From the NCBI GenBank assembly GCA_016297805.1, contig JAEDFX010000008.1, positions 1-44,724 of the forward strand: DNA of 44,724 nucleotides, read 5' to 3'. A program made the position numbers and the translations under genes. The notes under the pieces are model-generated. The model made no database searches, was not told the origin of the DNA, and worked only from the letters and a program-made list of their open reading frames with translations. Positions 1 through 8,697 of this stretch are shown one piece after another. How positions within the stretch are numbered: the first letter of the stretch is position 1; each line of letters opens with the position of its first letter. Source of the DNA: Treponema sp. GTDB lineage: Bacteria > Spirochaetota > Spirochaetia > Treponematales > Treponemataceae.

Positions 1-179
1 ACGCGAAGAATGCCTTGAAAAAGTCTGTAGAAATATATAATGCGGAGGCCCTGGGCATTAACTACAGGAGAATAAATAATCTGACTGGCAATATATGTTG
101 CAAGTCCTAAAACACCACAAATATAAACACATATTGTTGTAAAATCTAAATGTTTAATAATACGAATGATTTTTTTCAT
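1..179 (-). CDS. N-terminal fragment of an unidentified membrane protein (runs off the left edge)
   Basis: Reading leftward from an ATG at 179, an open frame continues to the window edge (about 59 residues, beginning MKKIIRIIKHLDFTTICVYI). A basic start is followed by one hydrophobic stretch at about residues 13-36, typical of a signal anchor or first membrane segment. The start has a good ribosome site (AGAGGTG, about 6 nt upstream) and an extended -10 element 30-40 nt upstream. Too little is present to assign a family. It is co-directional with the sugar transporter but separated from it by two terminator hairpins, so it is probably its own transcription unit. Confidence 0.6.
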   Translation of the reverse strand, partial: MKKIIRIIKHLDFTTICVYICGVLGLATYIASQIIYSPVVNAQGLRIIYFYRLFQGILR

Positions 180-211
180 TTTTTACACCTCTTTCTGTTC
201 TTTATGTTTTT

Positions 212-220
212 ATTATATCA
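212..220 (-). promoter_or_regulatory. Extended -10 promoter for the left-edge gene
   Basis: On the minus strand this reads TGATATAAT, a perfect -10 hexamer with the TGn extension. No good -35 hexamer is seen 17 bp upstream, which is normal for extended -10 promoters. It lies about 33 nt before the start codon at 179. Confidence 0.55.
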
Positions 221-282
221 GGTCAAAGTGCCAAGGAATGGCATTGTGGGAAAAATATTTTAAAATATTTTAAAAAAAGGAA

Positions 283-311
283 GGCAGGAACTGCAAACTA
301 CAGTCCCTGCC
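283..311 (-). terminator. Rho-independent terminator, distal, after mmsB
   Basis: On the minus strand an 11-bp stem with one internal mismatch (GGCAGG arm, 7-nt loop, CCTGCC arm) is followed by TTCC and a run of seven T. It is the second of two hairpins after mmsB and the one with a proper T tract. Confidence 0.7.
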
Positions 312-340
312 CGGATTGGAGTAATAAAACAAAACTTTGC

Positions 341-372
341 AAAAACCGGGAGTGAGGAATCTCCAGGTTTTT
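341..372 (-). terminator. Hairpin/terminator immediately after mmsB
   Basis: The arms AAAAACC and GGTTTTT enclose an inner GGAG/CTCC stem with one mismatch and an 8-nt loop. It starts 11 nt past the mmsB stop codon. The descending arm ends in five T. With the hairpin at 283-311 it forms a tandem stop for the transporter operon. Confidence 0.6.
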
Positions 373-382
373 GTTATATCAT

Positions 383-1618
383 CTATTTTGTTGATTTCTT
401 TTTCTTAGAAACAACATCAAAGATTACTGCTGCAAGGAGTACTAAACCTTTTACTGCACGCTGCCAGTTCATATCAATACCAAGAATTGACATACCGTTG
501 TTTAATACACCCATGAATACGGCACCAATTACAGCACCTGTAACAGTACCTGTTCCACCATATGCTGAGGCACCACCAATGAAACATGAAGCGATAGCAT
601 CCATTTCATAGTTCTGACCAGCTGTAGGCTGTGCTGAGTTCAAACGAGCTACTGTTACCAAAGCTGCAACTGCCGAAATGAATCCCATGTTTGTATAGGC
701 AAAGAACATTACATTGTTTGTGTTTACACCAGAAAGACGAGCAGCCTTTTCGTTACCACCAATTGCGTAGAGGTAGCGGCCTGGAACTGTATTCTGTGTG
801 AAGTATCCGTAAGCTGCAATGATTACTGCAAGAAGAATCATTACTACAGGAAGACCACGGTCGCGAGCAAGGAACTGACCAATAATAAGAATTACCAGTG
901 AAAGAACAGTCAATTTTGCAATGAAAGAACCTTTTGAAGAAACTGAATAGTTCTTCTTGATTTTGTTTCTACGGCTGAATACTTCAAGAGCGATGTATGC
1001 CAAAACACAGAGCAAAGTAATGATGATAGTAATCATGAATGTAGGCTTATCAACGATTTCACCTAAGAATTCCATTTCCGATTCGCCGTCTGAACCTTTA
1101 GGAAGGAAGCTTTCAAAAAGGTTCAAATATTTCTGTGGGAATGGAGCAATTGGTTTACCATCAAGAACGATAGTAGCAACTCCACGCCACAATAACATAC
1201 CAGCCAAAGTTGTAATAAATGGAGGAATGTGAATATATGCAATGAAGAAACCATGGAAAGCACCAATCATTGTACCAATAAGAAGACATGCAAGAATTCC
1301 CAACCAGATTGGCCAACCCCAGTTTACAATAAATACACCTGCCAAAGCACCAACGAGAGCTACAACAGAACCAACAGACAAATCGATGTTACCACCAGTC
1401 AAGATACAACAAAGCATACCAGTTGCAAGAATAGCAACGTAAGCATTCTGACGAATGATGTTTGTAATGTTTGCAGGAGCAAACAAAGATCCATGATCAC
1501 CGATTCTGATTAATACTTCAAATAAAAGCATAACACCAACGAGTACGAATACCATTGTGTTGCCTTTAGCTACTGATTTTAATGTGTTTATAGCACCATT
1601 AGATTTTTTATCTGCCAT
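383..1618 (-). CDS. mmsB: Multiple-monosaccharide ABC transporter permease (MmsB/GguB type)
   Basis: Inner-membrane permease of the ribose/xylose-type sugar importers (BPD_transp_2 family). The 411 residues contain about ten hydrophobic segments. The family-typical conserved stretches are near residues 80-90 (GGNIDLSVGSVVAL) and in the C-terminal third (GGNEKAARLSGVN, then IGGASAYGGTGTVTGAVIGA). Length fits the XylH/GguB group (about 390-410), and the soluble insert around residues 165-235 is usual for it. The start has AGGAG 6 nt upstream. It lies 9 nt after mmsA and ends the operon before two hairpins. With MmsA and ChvE it would import several monosaccharides. The exact sugar cannot be read from sequence. 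Confidence 0.9.
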   Translation of the reverse strand: MADKKSNGAINTLKSVAKGNTMVFVLVGVMLLFEVLIRIGDHGSLFAPANITNIIRQNAYVAILATGMLCCILTGGNIDLSVGSVVALVGALAGVFIVNWGWPIWLGILACLLIGTMIGAFHGFFIAYIHIPPFITTLAGMLLWRGVATIVLDGKPIAPFPQKYLNLFESFLPKGSDGESEMEFLGEIVDKPTFMITIIITLLCVLAYIALEVFSRRNKIKKNYSVSSKGSFIAKLTVLSLVILIIGQFLARDRGLPVVMILLAVIIAAYGYFTQNTVPGRYLYAIGGNEKAARLSGVNTNNVMFFAYTNMGFISAVAALVTVARLNSAQPTAGQNYEMDAIASCFIGGASAYGGTGTVTGAVIGAVFMGVLNNGMSILGIDMNWQRAVKGLVLLAAVIFDVVSKKKKSTK

Positions 1619-1627
1619 TTTTATCTC

Positions 1628-3169
1628 CTATAAGTTATCATTCTTTCCCGAGTTGATAATCTCAGTCATAATTTTTTCCTGAGTTGCTTCTTTTCCGTCC
1701 ATTTCAGCAATCATTCTACCTTCGTTCATTACGTAAATGCGGTCGCACATACCTAGAAGTTCAGGCATTTCAGAAGAAATCATGATTACAGATTTTCCTT
1801 CAGCTACCATCTTATTGATAATACAGTAGATTTCGTACTTAGCACCAACGTCAATACCACGAGTTGGTTCATCAAGAATAAGAATATCTGGTTCAGCAAA
1901 AAGCCATTTACCAAGAAGAACCTTCTGCATGTTACCACCAGAAAGATTTCCTACGTCTTCCATTACAGTTGCACATTTGGTGTGCATATCTTTAGCCATC
2001 TGTTCTGAATAAATACGTTCTTTATCAAAATCAAGAACATAGTGATTAGAAACTTTATCCAGTTTTGCAGCTGTTGTATTTTTACAGATGGATTCTGTAA
2101 GAATAAGACCATTACCTTTGCGGTCCTCAGTTACATAAGCAAGCTTACTCTTAATGGCTGATTTTACAGTAGGGAAGAATACTTCCTTTCCGTTCATATA
2201 TATATGTCCCTTAATGTTAGCACCGTAAGAACGACCAAAAATACTCATGGCTAATTCTGTACGTCCAGCACCCATAAGACCTGAAATTCCAAGTACTTCA
2301 CCTTTGCGGAGATTAAAGTTGATATGATCACAAACTTTAATACCGTCAAAAATTGGATGGTCAACACACCAGTCCTTTACTTCAAAGAAAACTTCACCAA
2401 TGTGAGGTTCACGTTTTGGGAAGCGGTCTGTAAGGCTACGTCCAACCATAGCTGAAATAATTGTATCTTCAGAGAAATTGTCAGTTTTTTTGTCCATAGT
2501 TGAAATAGATGTACCATCACGAATTACAGTAATCTTATCTGCAACATATGAAACTTCGTTTAATTTGTGGGTAATGATAATAGAAGTCATTCCCTGTTTT
2601 TTGAATTCAAGAAGCAAATCCAAAAGATGTTTAGCTTCTGTATCGTTTAAAGATGCTGTTGGTTCATCAAGAATAAGCAGTTTTACGTTCTTGCCTAAAG
2701 CTTTTGCAATTTCTACAAGCTGCTGTTTACCAACACCAATATCCTTAATTAAAGTTTTAGATGAGTCTTTTAGTCCTACCATTGATAAAAGCTCGTCTGC
2801 CTTATCATATGTTTCTGACCAGTTGATTTTTGATTTTGTTCCTCTTTCATTTCCAAGGAACATGTTTTCGCCAATTGATAAAAGTGGGACAAGGGCTAAT
2901 TCCTGATGGATGATTACAATTCCCTTTGCTTCACTATCTCTGATGGTCTGAAATTGACAGATTTCTCCGTCATAGATGATGTCACCGGTGTATGTGCCGT
3001 ATGGGTAGATACCACTCAGGACGTTCATCAAAGTTGATTTTCCGGCACCATTTTCACCACAGATAGCGTGGATTTCCCCTTCTTCAACAGTAAGATTAAC
3101 GTTGTCGAGAGCTTTTACGCCAGGAAAAACCTTTGTAATATTTTTCATTTCCAATAATGTTTTAGCCAT
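1628..3169 (-). CDS. mmsA: Multiple-monosaccharide ABC transporter ATPase with two nucleotide-binding domains (MmsA/GguA type)
   Basis: Cytoplasmic energy subunit of the sugar importer. At 513 residues it is a tandem ATPase, as in XylG, RbsA and GguA. The first half has Walker A GENGAGKST at residues 38-46 and Walker B LLILDEPTASL near 165-175. The second half has the degenerate first motif GLMGAGRTE near 290, signature LSGGNMQKV near 407, and Walker B ILILDEPTRGID. A degenerate second Walker A is normal for this family. It sits between chvE and mmsB. The 172-nt gap upstream of it carries two hairpins that may lower its expression relative to the binding protein. Confidence 0.92.
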   Translation of the reverse strand: MAKTLLEMKNITKVFPGVKALDNVNLTVEEGEIHAICGENGAGKSTLMNVLSGIYPYGTYTGDIIYDGEICQFQTIRDSEAKGIVIIHQELALVPLLSIGENMFLGNERGTKSKINWSETYDKADELLSMVGLKDSSKTLIKDIGVGKQQLVEIAKALGKNVKLLILDEPTASLNDTEAKHLLDLLLEFKKQGMTSIIITHKLNEVSYVADKITVIRDGTSISTMDKKTDNFSEDTIISAMVGRSLTDRFPKREPHIGEVFFEVKDWCVDHPIFDGIKVCDHINFNLRKGEVLGISGLMGAGRTELAMSIFGRSYGANIKGHIYMNGKEVFFPTVKSAIKSKLAYVTEDRKGNGLILTESICKNTTAAKLDKVSNHYVLDFDKERIYSEQMAKDMHTKCATVMEDVGNLSGGNMQKVLLGKWLFAEPDILILDEPTRGIDVGAKYEIYCIINKMVAEGKSVIMISSEMPELLGMCDRIYVMNEGRMIAEMDGKEATQEKIMTEIINSGKNDNL

Positions 3170-3222
3170 TGGAATCCCTCACATAGTTACATTAATAGAT
3201 TGGATTTTATTTAGAAAGATGC

Positions 3223-3266
3223 GGTCCCTGAGCTTGACGAAAGCTGTTTCGACAGGCTCAGCAACC
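3223..3266. repeat. REP-like palindrome between chvE and mmsA
   Basis: A 44-bp imperfect palindrome with 20-nt arms: GGT..CTGAGC.TG.CGAAA facing TTTCG.CA.GCTCAG..ACC around a 4-nt loop. It is far more GC-rich than its surroundings. The arm core CTGAGCCTGTCGAA resembles short dispersed palindromes I know from other bacterial genomes. In mRNA it would form a strong hairpin after chvE. Confidence 0.65.
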
Positions 3267-3282
3267 GTATTTTTGGTTTTGT

Positions 3283-3316
3283 AACCCCATTTGAGTTTTA
3301 TAATCCAACTGGGGTT
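3283..3316. other. Second intercistronic hairpin downstream of chvE
   Basis: The arms AACCCCA and TGGGGTT are extended inward by TTG/CAA after one mismatch, with a 12-nt loop. It lies 25 nt after the chvE stop codon on the minus strand. It lacks a clear T tract, so partial termination or protection of the chvE message from 3' decay is more likely than full termination. Confidence 0.55.
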
Positions 3317-3341
3317 TTAACCGATTAGTTTTTTATTCAGT

Positions 3342-4406
3342 CTATTTCAACTGAGCTTCTGTGTAGTATCCAGAATCAACCAACAAAGCTTTGTAGTTGT
3401 TGATATCACCATATACTGGTTCACAGAGGTATGATGGAACAACTAATGCACCGTTGTCGTATGTTTTTGTATCATTTACAGGAGCTTTTTTACCCTGCAT
3501 AAGAGCGTCAACCATTTCTACTACTTTTGAAGCAAGTGTACGTGTATCTTTGAAGACAGACATAGACTGCAATCCCTTCAACATGTTCTTAACTGATACG
3601 ATATCACAGTCCTGACCAGTGATGATTGGGAAGTTAGCAGCTGTATAACCAGCAGCGAGGAGAGCGTTTGTTACACCGTTAGCTGTTGAGTCGTTAGAAC
3701 AGTAAACTGCATCGAGTTTCTGACCTTTTGGACCGTATTTGTTAGATGTAATAAGGTTTTCCATACGTTTCTGAGCTTCTTCTGTTGACCAGTTCAATGT
3801 AGCAGCCTGAGCTTTAGCTGTCTGTCCAGAAGGACATACGATTACACCTGAATCAAGGTATGGTTTCAAAACATCCATAGCACCACCGAAGAAGTAGTTG
3901 ATGTTGTTGTCACCTGGGTCACCTGTGAAGAATTCCATATAAACTGGATCAGATGCTGAACGTGATTTAAGACCTAATTTGTCTACAAGATAGTCACCCT
4001 GGAATGTACCAACTTTGTAGTTATCGAATGTAGCATAGTAAGAAACTGCTTTTGAGTTCATGATAAGGCGGTCATAAGCGATAACCTGTACCTTCTTTTT
4101 GCGAGCCTGTTCAAGAACGTTTGAAAGAGCTGTACCATCGATAGAAGCGATTACGAGAACTTTACATCCACCAGTAACCATGTTTTCAATCTGTGATACC
4201 TGTGTTGGGATATCGTTTGCAGCATACTGCAAATCTACAGTGTAACCAGCTTTTTCCAACTGTGCTTTCATGTTAGCACCGTCCTGGTTCCATCTCTGTA
4301 AGTCTTTAGTTGGCATAGAAACACCAACTTTTGTTGCTTTTGGTTTTGCACATACAGCTGATGTCAATGTTACAGCTGCCAAAAGAATAGCAAGAATTTT
4401 TTTCAT
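3342..4406 (-). CDS. chvE: Multiple-monosaccharide-binding periplasmic protein (ChvE-like)
   Basis: Periplasmic sugar receptor of the importer. The 354-residue protein starts with a Sec signal peptide (MKKILAILLAAVTLTSAVCA, cleavage after CA). It follows Agrobacterium ChvE closely from memory: GVSMPTKDLQRW at the mature start, DIPTQVSQIENMV, VLVIASIDGTALS, IAYDRLIMNS, VSYYATFDN, GQDCD, and the C-terminal NDTKTYDNG and VPSYL blocks. Fold: two-lobed Peripla_BP_4. The start has AGGAG 9 nt upstream and its own promoter. No lipobox is present, so it is soluble in the periplasm. It heads chvE-mmsA-mmsB and follows the sensor operon on the same strand. Confidence 0.92.
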   Translation of the reverse strand: MKKILAILLAAVTLTSAVCAKPKATKVGVSMPTKDLQRWNQDGANMKAQLEKAGYTVDLQYAANDIPTQVSQIENMVTGGCKVLVIASIDGTALSNVLEQARKKKVQVIAYDRLIMNSKAVSYYATFDNYKVGTFQGDYLVDKLGLKSRSASDPVYMEFFTGDPGDNNINYFFGGAMDVLKPYLDSGVIVCPSGQTAKAQAATLNWSTEEAQKRMENLITSNKYGPKGQKLDAVYCSNDSTANGVTNALLAAGYTAANFPIITGQDCDIVSVKNMLKGLQSMSVFKDTRTLASKVVEMVDALMQGKKAPVNDTKTYDNGALVVPSYLCEPVYGDINNYKALLVDSGYYTEAQLK

Positions 4407-4457
4407 AAGAAAAACTCCTAATTTATGAAATTAATAGGCCAACTGCCTACAATACAT

Positions 4458-4486
4458 ATAATATCAGAAAAAGTTTTTCCTATAAA
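4458..4486 (-). promoter_or_regulatory. Promoter of the chvE-mmsA-mmsB operon
   Basis: On the minus strand: -35 TTTATA at 4481-4486, 17-bp spacer, -10 TATTAT at 4458-4463 preceded by TGA (extended -10). The predicted start near 4451 gives a leader of about 45 nt with a proper Shine-Dalgarno. The weak -35 fits a promoter that needs an activator. Confidence 0.55.
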
Positions 4487-4522
4487 AAAATGTTCTTAAG
4501 ATTATTGGTATGTTCTGTGTTT

Positions 4523-4588
4523 TTAGCACAAATTTTTAGTAATATTTTGCAGTTTATCTAGATTTTTTTGTACTAAATTTTGTGCTAA
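4523..4588. promoter_or_regulatory. Long inverted repeat upstream of the chvE promoter
   Basis: The arms TTAGCACAAA and TTTGTGCTAA are exact 10-bp complements. The match continues inward as TTTTAGTA/TACTAAA with one extra base, about 18 bp per arm, with about 29 bp between. The nearer arm is 37 bp upstream of the chvE -35. It lies between the sensor operon stop and the transporter promoter, where a site for the AraC-type regulator would be expected. It could also act as an RNA hairpin ending the sensor operon, but no T tract follows. Confidence 0.5.
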
Positions 4589-4593
4589 TTCAT

Positions 4594-5652
4594 TTATTTA
4601 TTGTATACTTCCGCTTTTGTATGGAAGCCTGAATCTATAATAATTTTATCTATGTTATCTGCGTTTACATATTCTGGTTCAAGCATTAAAACCGGAACTT
4701 CTTTATTTCCATTTTCCATAGTATTAAAACCAGATGTTATTTCTGAAACAGCTTCTCCCTTTGCCAGTCTTACAGCATATTCTGCAGTAATTTCTGCCAG
4801 CTTTGTAATAGGTTTATATACAGTAAAGCTTTGTTTCTTTTGAATAATATTCTGGCATGCTGCTATATCTGCATCCTGACCACAGATTGGAATATGCAAA
4901 TCCTGAGAATATACATTAATTGCAGAAATGACACTGTCTGCTATGGCATCATTTCCACAGATAATTGCATCTGGAATACTGTTATTTTTCAGTAGTCTCA
5001 GCATTTCTTCATAGGCAAGATCATAATTCCATCCGCTGGTATAAAAAATATGACCAATGTAGTAGTCGGTGTTATGAATCACACTGTAAATACCGTTCAT
5101 AATGAGATTCATGTTATAATCTTCCTTTGCGCCTAAAATACAATACCAGTTGGAACGATGTGTTTCTTTTATCATTCCTCTGGCCATGATTTCTCCCACT
5201 TTTTGACTGTCAATTGTAATATACAAATCAATATCTGCATTACGGGTAAGGCGATCATAACTGATTACAGGAATATTTTTATTTTTGATTTTTTGCAGGG
5301 TTTCTGTAAAACCATCATCCTTTAGAGGCAGCAGAACTATTACATCAACATTTCGGTCTATTAAATATTGAAGCTGACGGTTCTGCTCCTCCAGGTTATT
5401 TCCGGCATTCTGAACTATTACATTTACTCCCAGCTCTCGGGCTTTGTTCATAAAAACGTCAAGGTCTCTTTGCCAGCGTTCAATTGCCAGGGTATCAATT
5501 GAAAATCCGATTGTTTTAGTAACTGATATTTCATTTTTCTTTTCAATCTGAGGTTTATTTTTTGATTGTGGTGCTTTAGCGCAGGAGTTTAATAGCAGGG
5601 TAAAAAAAGCAATACTTAATATTCTATAATTTTTTAATAATCTTTTTTTCAT
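4594..5652 (-). CDS. Lipoprotein sugar-binding protein of the sensor operon
   Basis: A 352-residue ribose/xylose-type periplasmic binding protein. The N-terminus is a lipoprotein signal ending in LLNSC (Cys near residue 24), followed by a Lys/Asn-rich linker, so it is membrane-tethered. Family blocks include TIGFSIDTLAIERWQRD at the mature N-terminus, DVIVLLPLKDDG, IPVISYDRLTRNAD, IICGNDAIA and CGQDADI. It shares the layout of ChvE but is clearly a separate copy. Its ATG overlaps the response-regulator stop by 4 nt, making it the last gene of the sensor operon rather than an obvious transporter subunit. Two roles are possible: a receptor presenting ligand to the kinase, or a second binding protein for MmsAB. 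Confidence 0.85.
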   Translation of the reverse strand: MKKRLLKNYRILSIAFFTLLLNSCAKAPQSKNKPQIEKKNEISVTKTIGFSIDTLAIERWQRDLDVFMNKARELGVNVIVQNAGNNLEEQNRQLQYLIDRNVDVIVLLPLKDDGFTETLQKIKNKNIPVISYDRLTRNADIDLYITIDSQKVGEIMARGMIKETHRSNWYCILGAKEDYNMNLIMNGIYSVIHNTDYYIGHIFYTSGWNYDLAYEEMLRLLKNNSIPDAIICGNDAIADSVISAINVYSQDLHIPICGQDADIAACQNIIQKKQSFTVYKPITKLAEITAEYAVRLAKGEAVSEITSGFNTMENGNKEVPVLMLEPEYVNADNIDKIIIDSGFHTKAEVYNK

Positions 5653-7193
5653 AACGAGTTCCTGTATTCACTGGGTGAGATTCCAAATTTATTTTTAAAC
5701 AGACGGCTGAAATAATTCTGGTCATTGTATCCAGTCATTGCTGTAATTTCCTTAATCGAATAATCCTTCTGCTGTAAAAGTTCCTGAGCTTTTTCAAGTC
5801 GGCAATCTGTAAGATATGTAATAAAGGAAATTCCTTTTTCTTCCTTAAATAATTTACTTAGATAGAAGGAACTGATGTTTACATAATCGGCCATTTGTTC
5901 CAAAGAAATGTCTTTATCAAGATTTTCCTGAATAAAGGCTGCAACTTTGGAGATTATAGGATTTTCTTCCTGTGTTTTTATATGATTTATTTCTGACGCA
6001 AATTCCAGAAGTAATTTTTGTGTAAATGTTCTAATGGAATTTAATGAATTTTCTGCAGACAGGGTTGCAAAAGCGTTAAGATAATCCTGATTTGTGTAAT
6101 CTAATAGAATCTCTGTTGTTACGTTATATGCAGAAACGATTATTTCAAAAAACTTATTTTTTGTAACATTAATGTCTGACATGGATGTTCCAATTTGGGA
6201 AGAGAATAAATCAAGGTATGATTTTACGCCTGTTGTATCACCTTGTTTTAGTTTTAGAAGTATTTGTTTCTTGAAGTCCTGCTCATTCTGTTCAGGGAAA
6301 GTATTTGAATTTGCAGTAGAGCCTGAAAAGGTTAGCCCTCCTTGAGAAGGGGTCCTGTTTAAATTTGAAAGAGCCTCTGAATAAGATTCAGTTAGTTTTG
6401 TTTTATCATTATATATGCTGCTTATACCAGCTTTTATTCCGTTTGAAATATTAAAGCAAAGGTTCTTATACAAGTCTTTTATAAGTTCTATATAATTTAC
6501 TTCTGCAGAAAAAACAGGGTAGTAAACTATGATTCTATTCATAATAAATGAACTGGTAAGGCATTTTTGTTTTTCGTTGATTAAATCTCTGATTTTTTTA
6601 TACATAAGATTTTTATTCTCAGAGTTGATGTTTGGAAATTCAAAACAACAGAAACACCATGCAGAATCAGGAATATTAAAATAATCCAGATATGTTATAA
6701 GATCCAGATCATTTTCATAATTAAAAGCACATGCATAGATGAAGTCGTTCTCAATCATAGGAGAAAACATATCAAGTTTTTTCTGCAGCTCTTTATCTTC
6801 TTTTTTCATGCCACGGCGAGCATCTACTGTATCCATAGCACTTTGTATTGTCTGGACAACAACGTTGCGGTTTACAGGTTTTGTAATATATTTGTAAACT
6901 CCCAGATTCATAGCTTCCTGAGCATATTGAAATTTGTCAAATGCACTAAGAATAATGATTATAGATTCCGGTTTTATTTTTGTTATGCAGCTTACGGTTT
7001 CCAGTCCCATAAGGCCAGGCATATTTATATCCATAAAGATAATATCAATGTTTTCTCTGGTTACTATTTCAAGAGCTTTTGTACCGGAAAGGGCAGTATG
7101 AATTTTTACTTCTTCATCAAAGTTTTTATTTATAATGAAACTAAGAGAATCTATAACTATCTGTTCATCATCTGTTAATAAAATATTATACAT
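5649..7193 (-). CDS. Response regulator with AraC-type DNA-binding domain (YesN-like)
   Basis: A 514-residue two-component transcription regulator. The receiver domain (about 1-125) has the acidic pocket D8/D9, the phospho-acceptor Asp at 55 (FMDINMPG) and the conserved Lys in KPVNRN near 105. A middle region (about 130-400) is not a recognised catalytic domain. The C-terminus (about 410-514) is a complete AraC double helix-turn-helix, with ISLEQMADYVNISSFYLSKLF and then YSIKEITAMTGYNDQNYFSRLF. Its start overlaps the kinase stop by 8 nt. It is the probable activator of the neighbouring sugar transporter; this target is inferred from position. Confidence 0.92.
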   Translation of the reverse strand: MYNILLTDDEQIVIDSLSFIINKNFDEEVKIHTALSGTKALEIVTRENIDIIFMDINMPGLMGLETVSCITKIKPESIIIILSAFDKFQYAQEAMNLGVYKYITKPVNRNVVVQTIQSAMDTVDARRGMKKEDKELQKKLDMFSPMIENDFIYACAFNYENDLDLITYLDYFNIPDSAWCFCCFEFPNINSENKNLMYKKIRDLINEKQKCLTSSFIMNRIIVYYPVFSAEVNYIELIKDLYKNLCFNISNGIKAGISSIYNDKTKLTESYSEALSNLNRTPSQGGLTFSGSTANSNTFPEQNEQDFKKQILLKLKQGDTTGVKSYLDLFSSQIGTSMSDINVTKNKFFEIIVSAYNVTTEILLDYTNQDYLNAFATLSAENSLNSIRTFTQKLLLEFASEINHIKTQEENPIISKVAAFIQENLDKDISLEQMADYVNISSFYLSKLFKEEKGISFITYLTDCRLEKAQELLQQKDYSIKEITAMTGYNDQNYFSRLFKNKFGISPSEYRNSL

Positions 7194-8697
7194 TTTTTGG
7201 AATCCTTATTAAGAATCTTGTACCAATACCGTCTTTATTTGCTGTAATTTCAAAAAGATTGTCTTTATGATAAAACATTTTCAATCTTATAAATACATTT
7301 AGCAGGCCAGTTCCATTATGATTTTCACCAATATTTTCTGATGTAATGATTGTATCATTATTTTCAACTGCTTTGTAAATCATCTCTTTTATTTCATCTG
7401 GCATACCGGACCCATTGTCGCTGATACTGATGTTTATGTACTGTTCATCAATATCAAGATTAAGAGAAACTTCTCCCTGTTCGTTTTTCAATCCATGTTT
7501 AAGACAGTTTTCAACAAGTGGCTGCAGAGTCATTGTTGGAATCAGCTGAGGGAAAGACTGATCTGGAATATTTTTTACAAAAGTAAGGCGGTTTCCAAAA
7601 CGGACCTTCATTATATAAACAAAGTTATCAACTAGACCTAATTCTTCATCAATTGTGGCACTTTGATTCTGTTTTTGAATGTTATATCTGAAGAAATCCG
7701 AAACCTGCTCAAGAAAATAACAGGTTTTATCAGCACCTTCCATCATGGCCAGCTGGGCACCGGTATTCAATGTATTAAAAAGAAAATGCGGATTTATCTG
7801 ATTCTGTAATGCACGAAGCTGTGCATCTGTATATAGTGCCCTCATTTCAATTTCTTTTTCTTTTAATTCAGCTTCGGTTCGGGCTTTTTCCCAGATGGTA
7901 TCAATATATTCCCTGATACTTATAATCATTCTGTCAAATGCACGACAGATATTACCAATTTCATTGTTAGTATTTTTATTGAATAACGGAATGTCAAAAT
8001 CTCTTTTTGCAACTCGAAGTGCAACGTTGGAAATATCTTCCAGTGGTTTTGTAATGGATGTAATTGAAAGATACATAAGTATAACAATCAACAGAGAAAG
8101 TACTATAAAGAAAATAATACTGCTATTTTCTGCAAATTTAATCTGTTCGTGATTCTGTGCATAGGTATTTGCATTTTGTTTTAAGAGAAGTTTGTTGTAT
8201 TCCAGAATTTGGGCCAGCAGTGTATTGTAACAGTTGATTGTTTTCTTGTAGTAAGTATTTACTTCTTCTGAATTATTCCCTCGTTTGGCCGAGATTGTTT
8301 TTGAACTGTAAAAAATAAAACTTTTGCACAACTGATTTACTATGTATTCTTTCTGGAGAACTTCATTAATAGAAGGTTTTTTTTGCATGTTTTCACAATA
8401 TTCTTCTATTTTAGAGCGGTTGGAATAAAAATTATCAATACTTTCAAAGGTTCTGTACTGTACATATTGTTCCAATGATTTTTCTGTTTCTGCCAGATAT
8501 TCGCTGAATCCACTTAATTCTGCGTTAGAATTATAGGCATCACCAAGTGTTGTAATCGCTGAGAAATTCATTCTGATAATGGATAGCAGAATCAAAATCA
8601 TAAAGAAAAGGGAAAGTGTAATATATAGAAGAATTCTCCATCGAAGACTTTTGTTTTCTATTTTTGTTACAAAATTTTGAAGTGGTTTATTAATCAT
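7186..8697 (-). CDS. Sensor histidine kinase (YesM/LytS type)
   Basis: A 503-residue inner-membrane kinase. Membrane segment one is at about 20-43, followed by a helical extracytoplasmic region of about 145 residues. Segment two is at about 190-212, then a HAMP linker, then the His_kinase domain with the phospho-acceptor motif QNQINPHFLFNTLN near residue 300. The ATPase domain has the N box LQPLVENCLKHG and the G boxes DNGSGM and GTGLLNV. The sensing region is short and helical with no ligand-binding fold of its own. This fits a kinase that reads ligand through the binding protein encoded just upstream, whose stop overlaps the kinase start by 4 nt. Confidence 0.92.
   Translation of the reverse strand: MINKPLQNFVTKIENKSLRWRILLYITLSLFFMILILLSIIRMNFSAITTLGDAYNSNAELSGFSEYLAETEKSLEQYVQYRTFESIDNFYSNRSKIEEYCENMQKKPSINEVLQKEYIVNQLCKSFIFYSSKTISAKRGNNSEEVNTYYKKTINCYNTLLAQILEYNKLLLKQNANTYAQNHEQIKFAENSSIIFFIVLSLLIVILMYLSITSITKPLEDISNVALRVAKRDFDIPLFNKNTNNEIGNICRAFDRMIISIREYIDTIWEKARTEAELKEKEIEMRALYTDAQLRALQNQINPHFLFNTLNTGAQLAMMEGADKTCYFLEQVSDFFRYNIQKQNQSATIDEELGLVDNFVYIMKVRFGNRLTFVKNIPDQSFPQLIPTMTLQPLVENCLKHGLKNEQGEVSLNLDIDEQYINISISDNGSGMPDEIKEMIYKAVENNDTIITSENIGENHNGTGLLNVFIRLKMFYHKDNLFEITANKDGIGTRFLIRIPKNV

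Noticed and set aside
4523..4588. Rho-independent terminator of the sensor operon
   Set aside because: Loop of about 29 nt, AT-rich stem and no following T tract on the minus strand; kept as a possible regulatory repeat instead.
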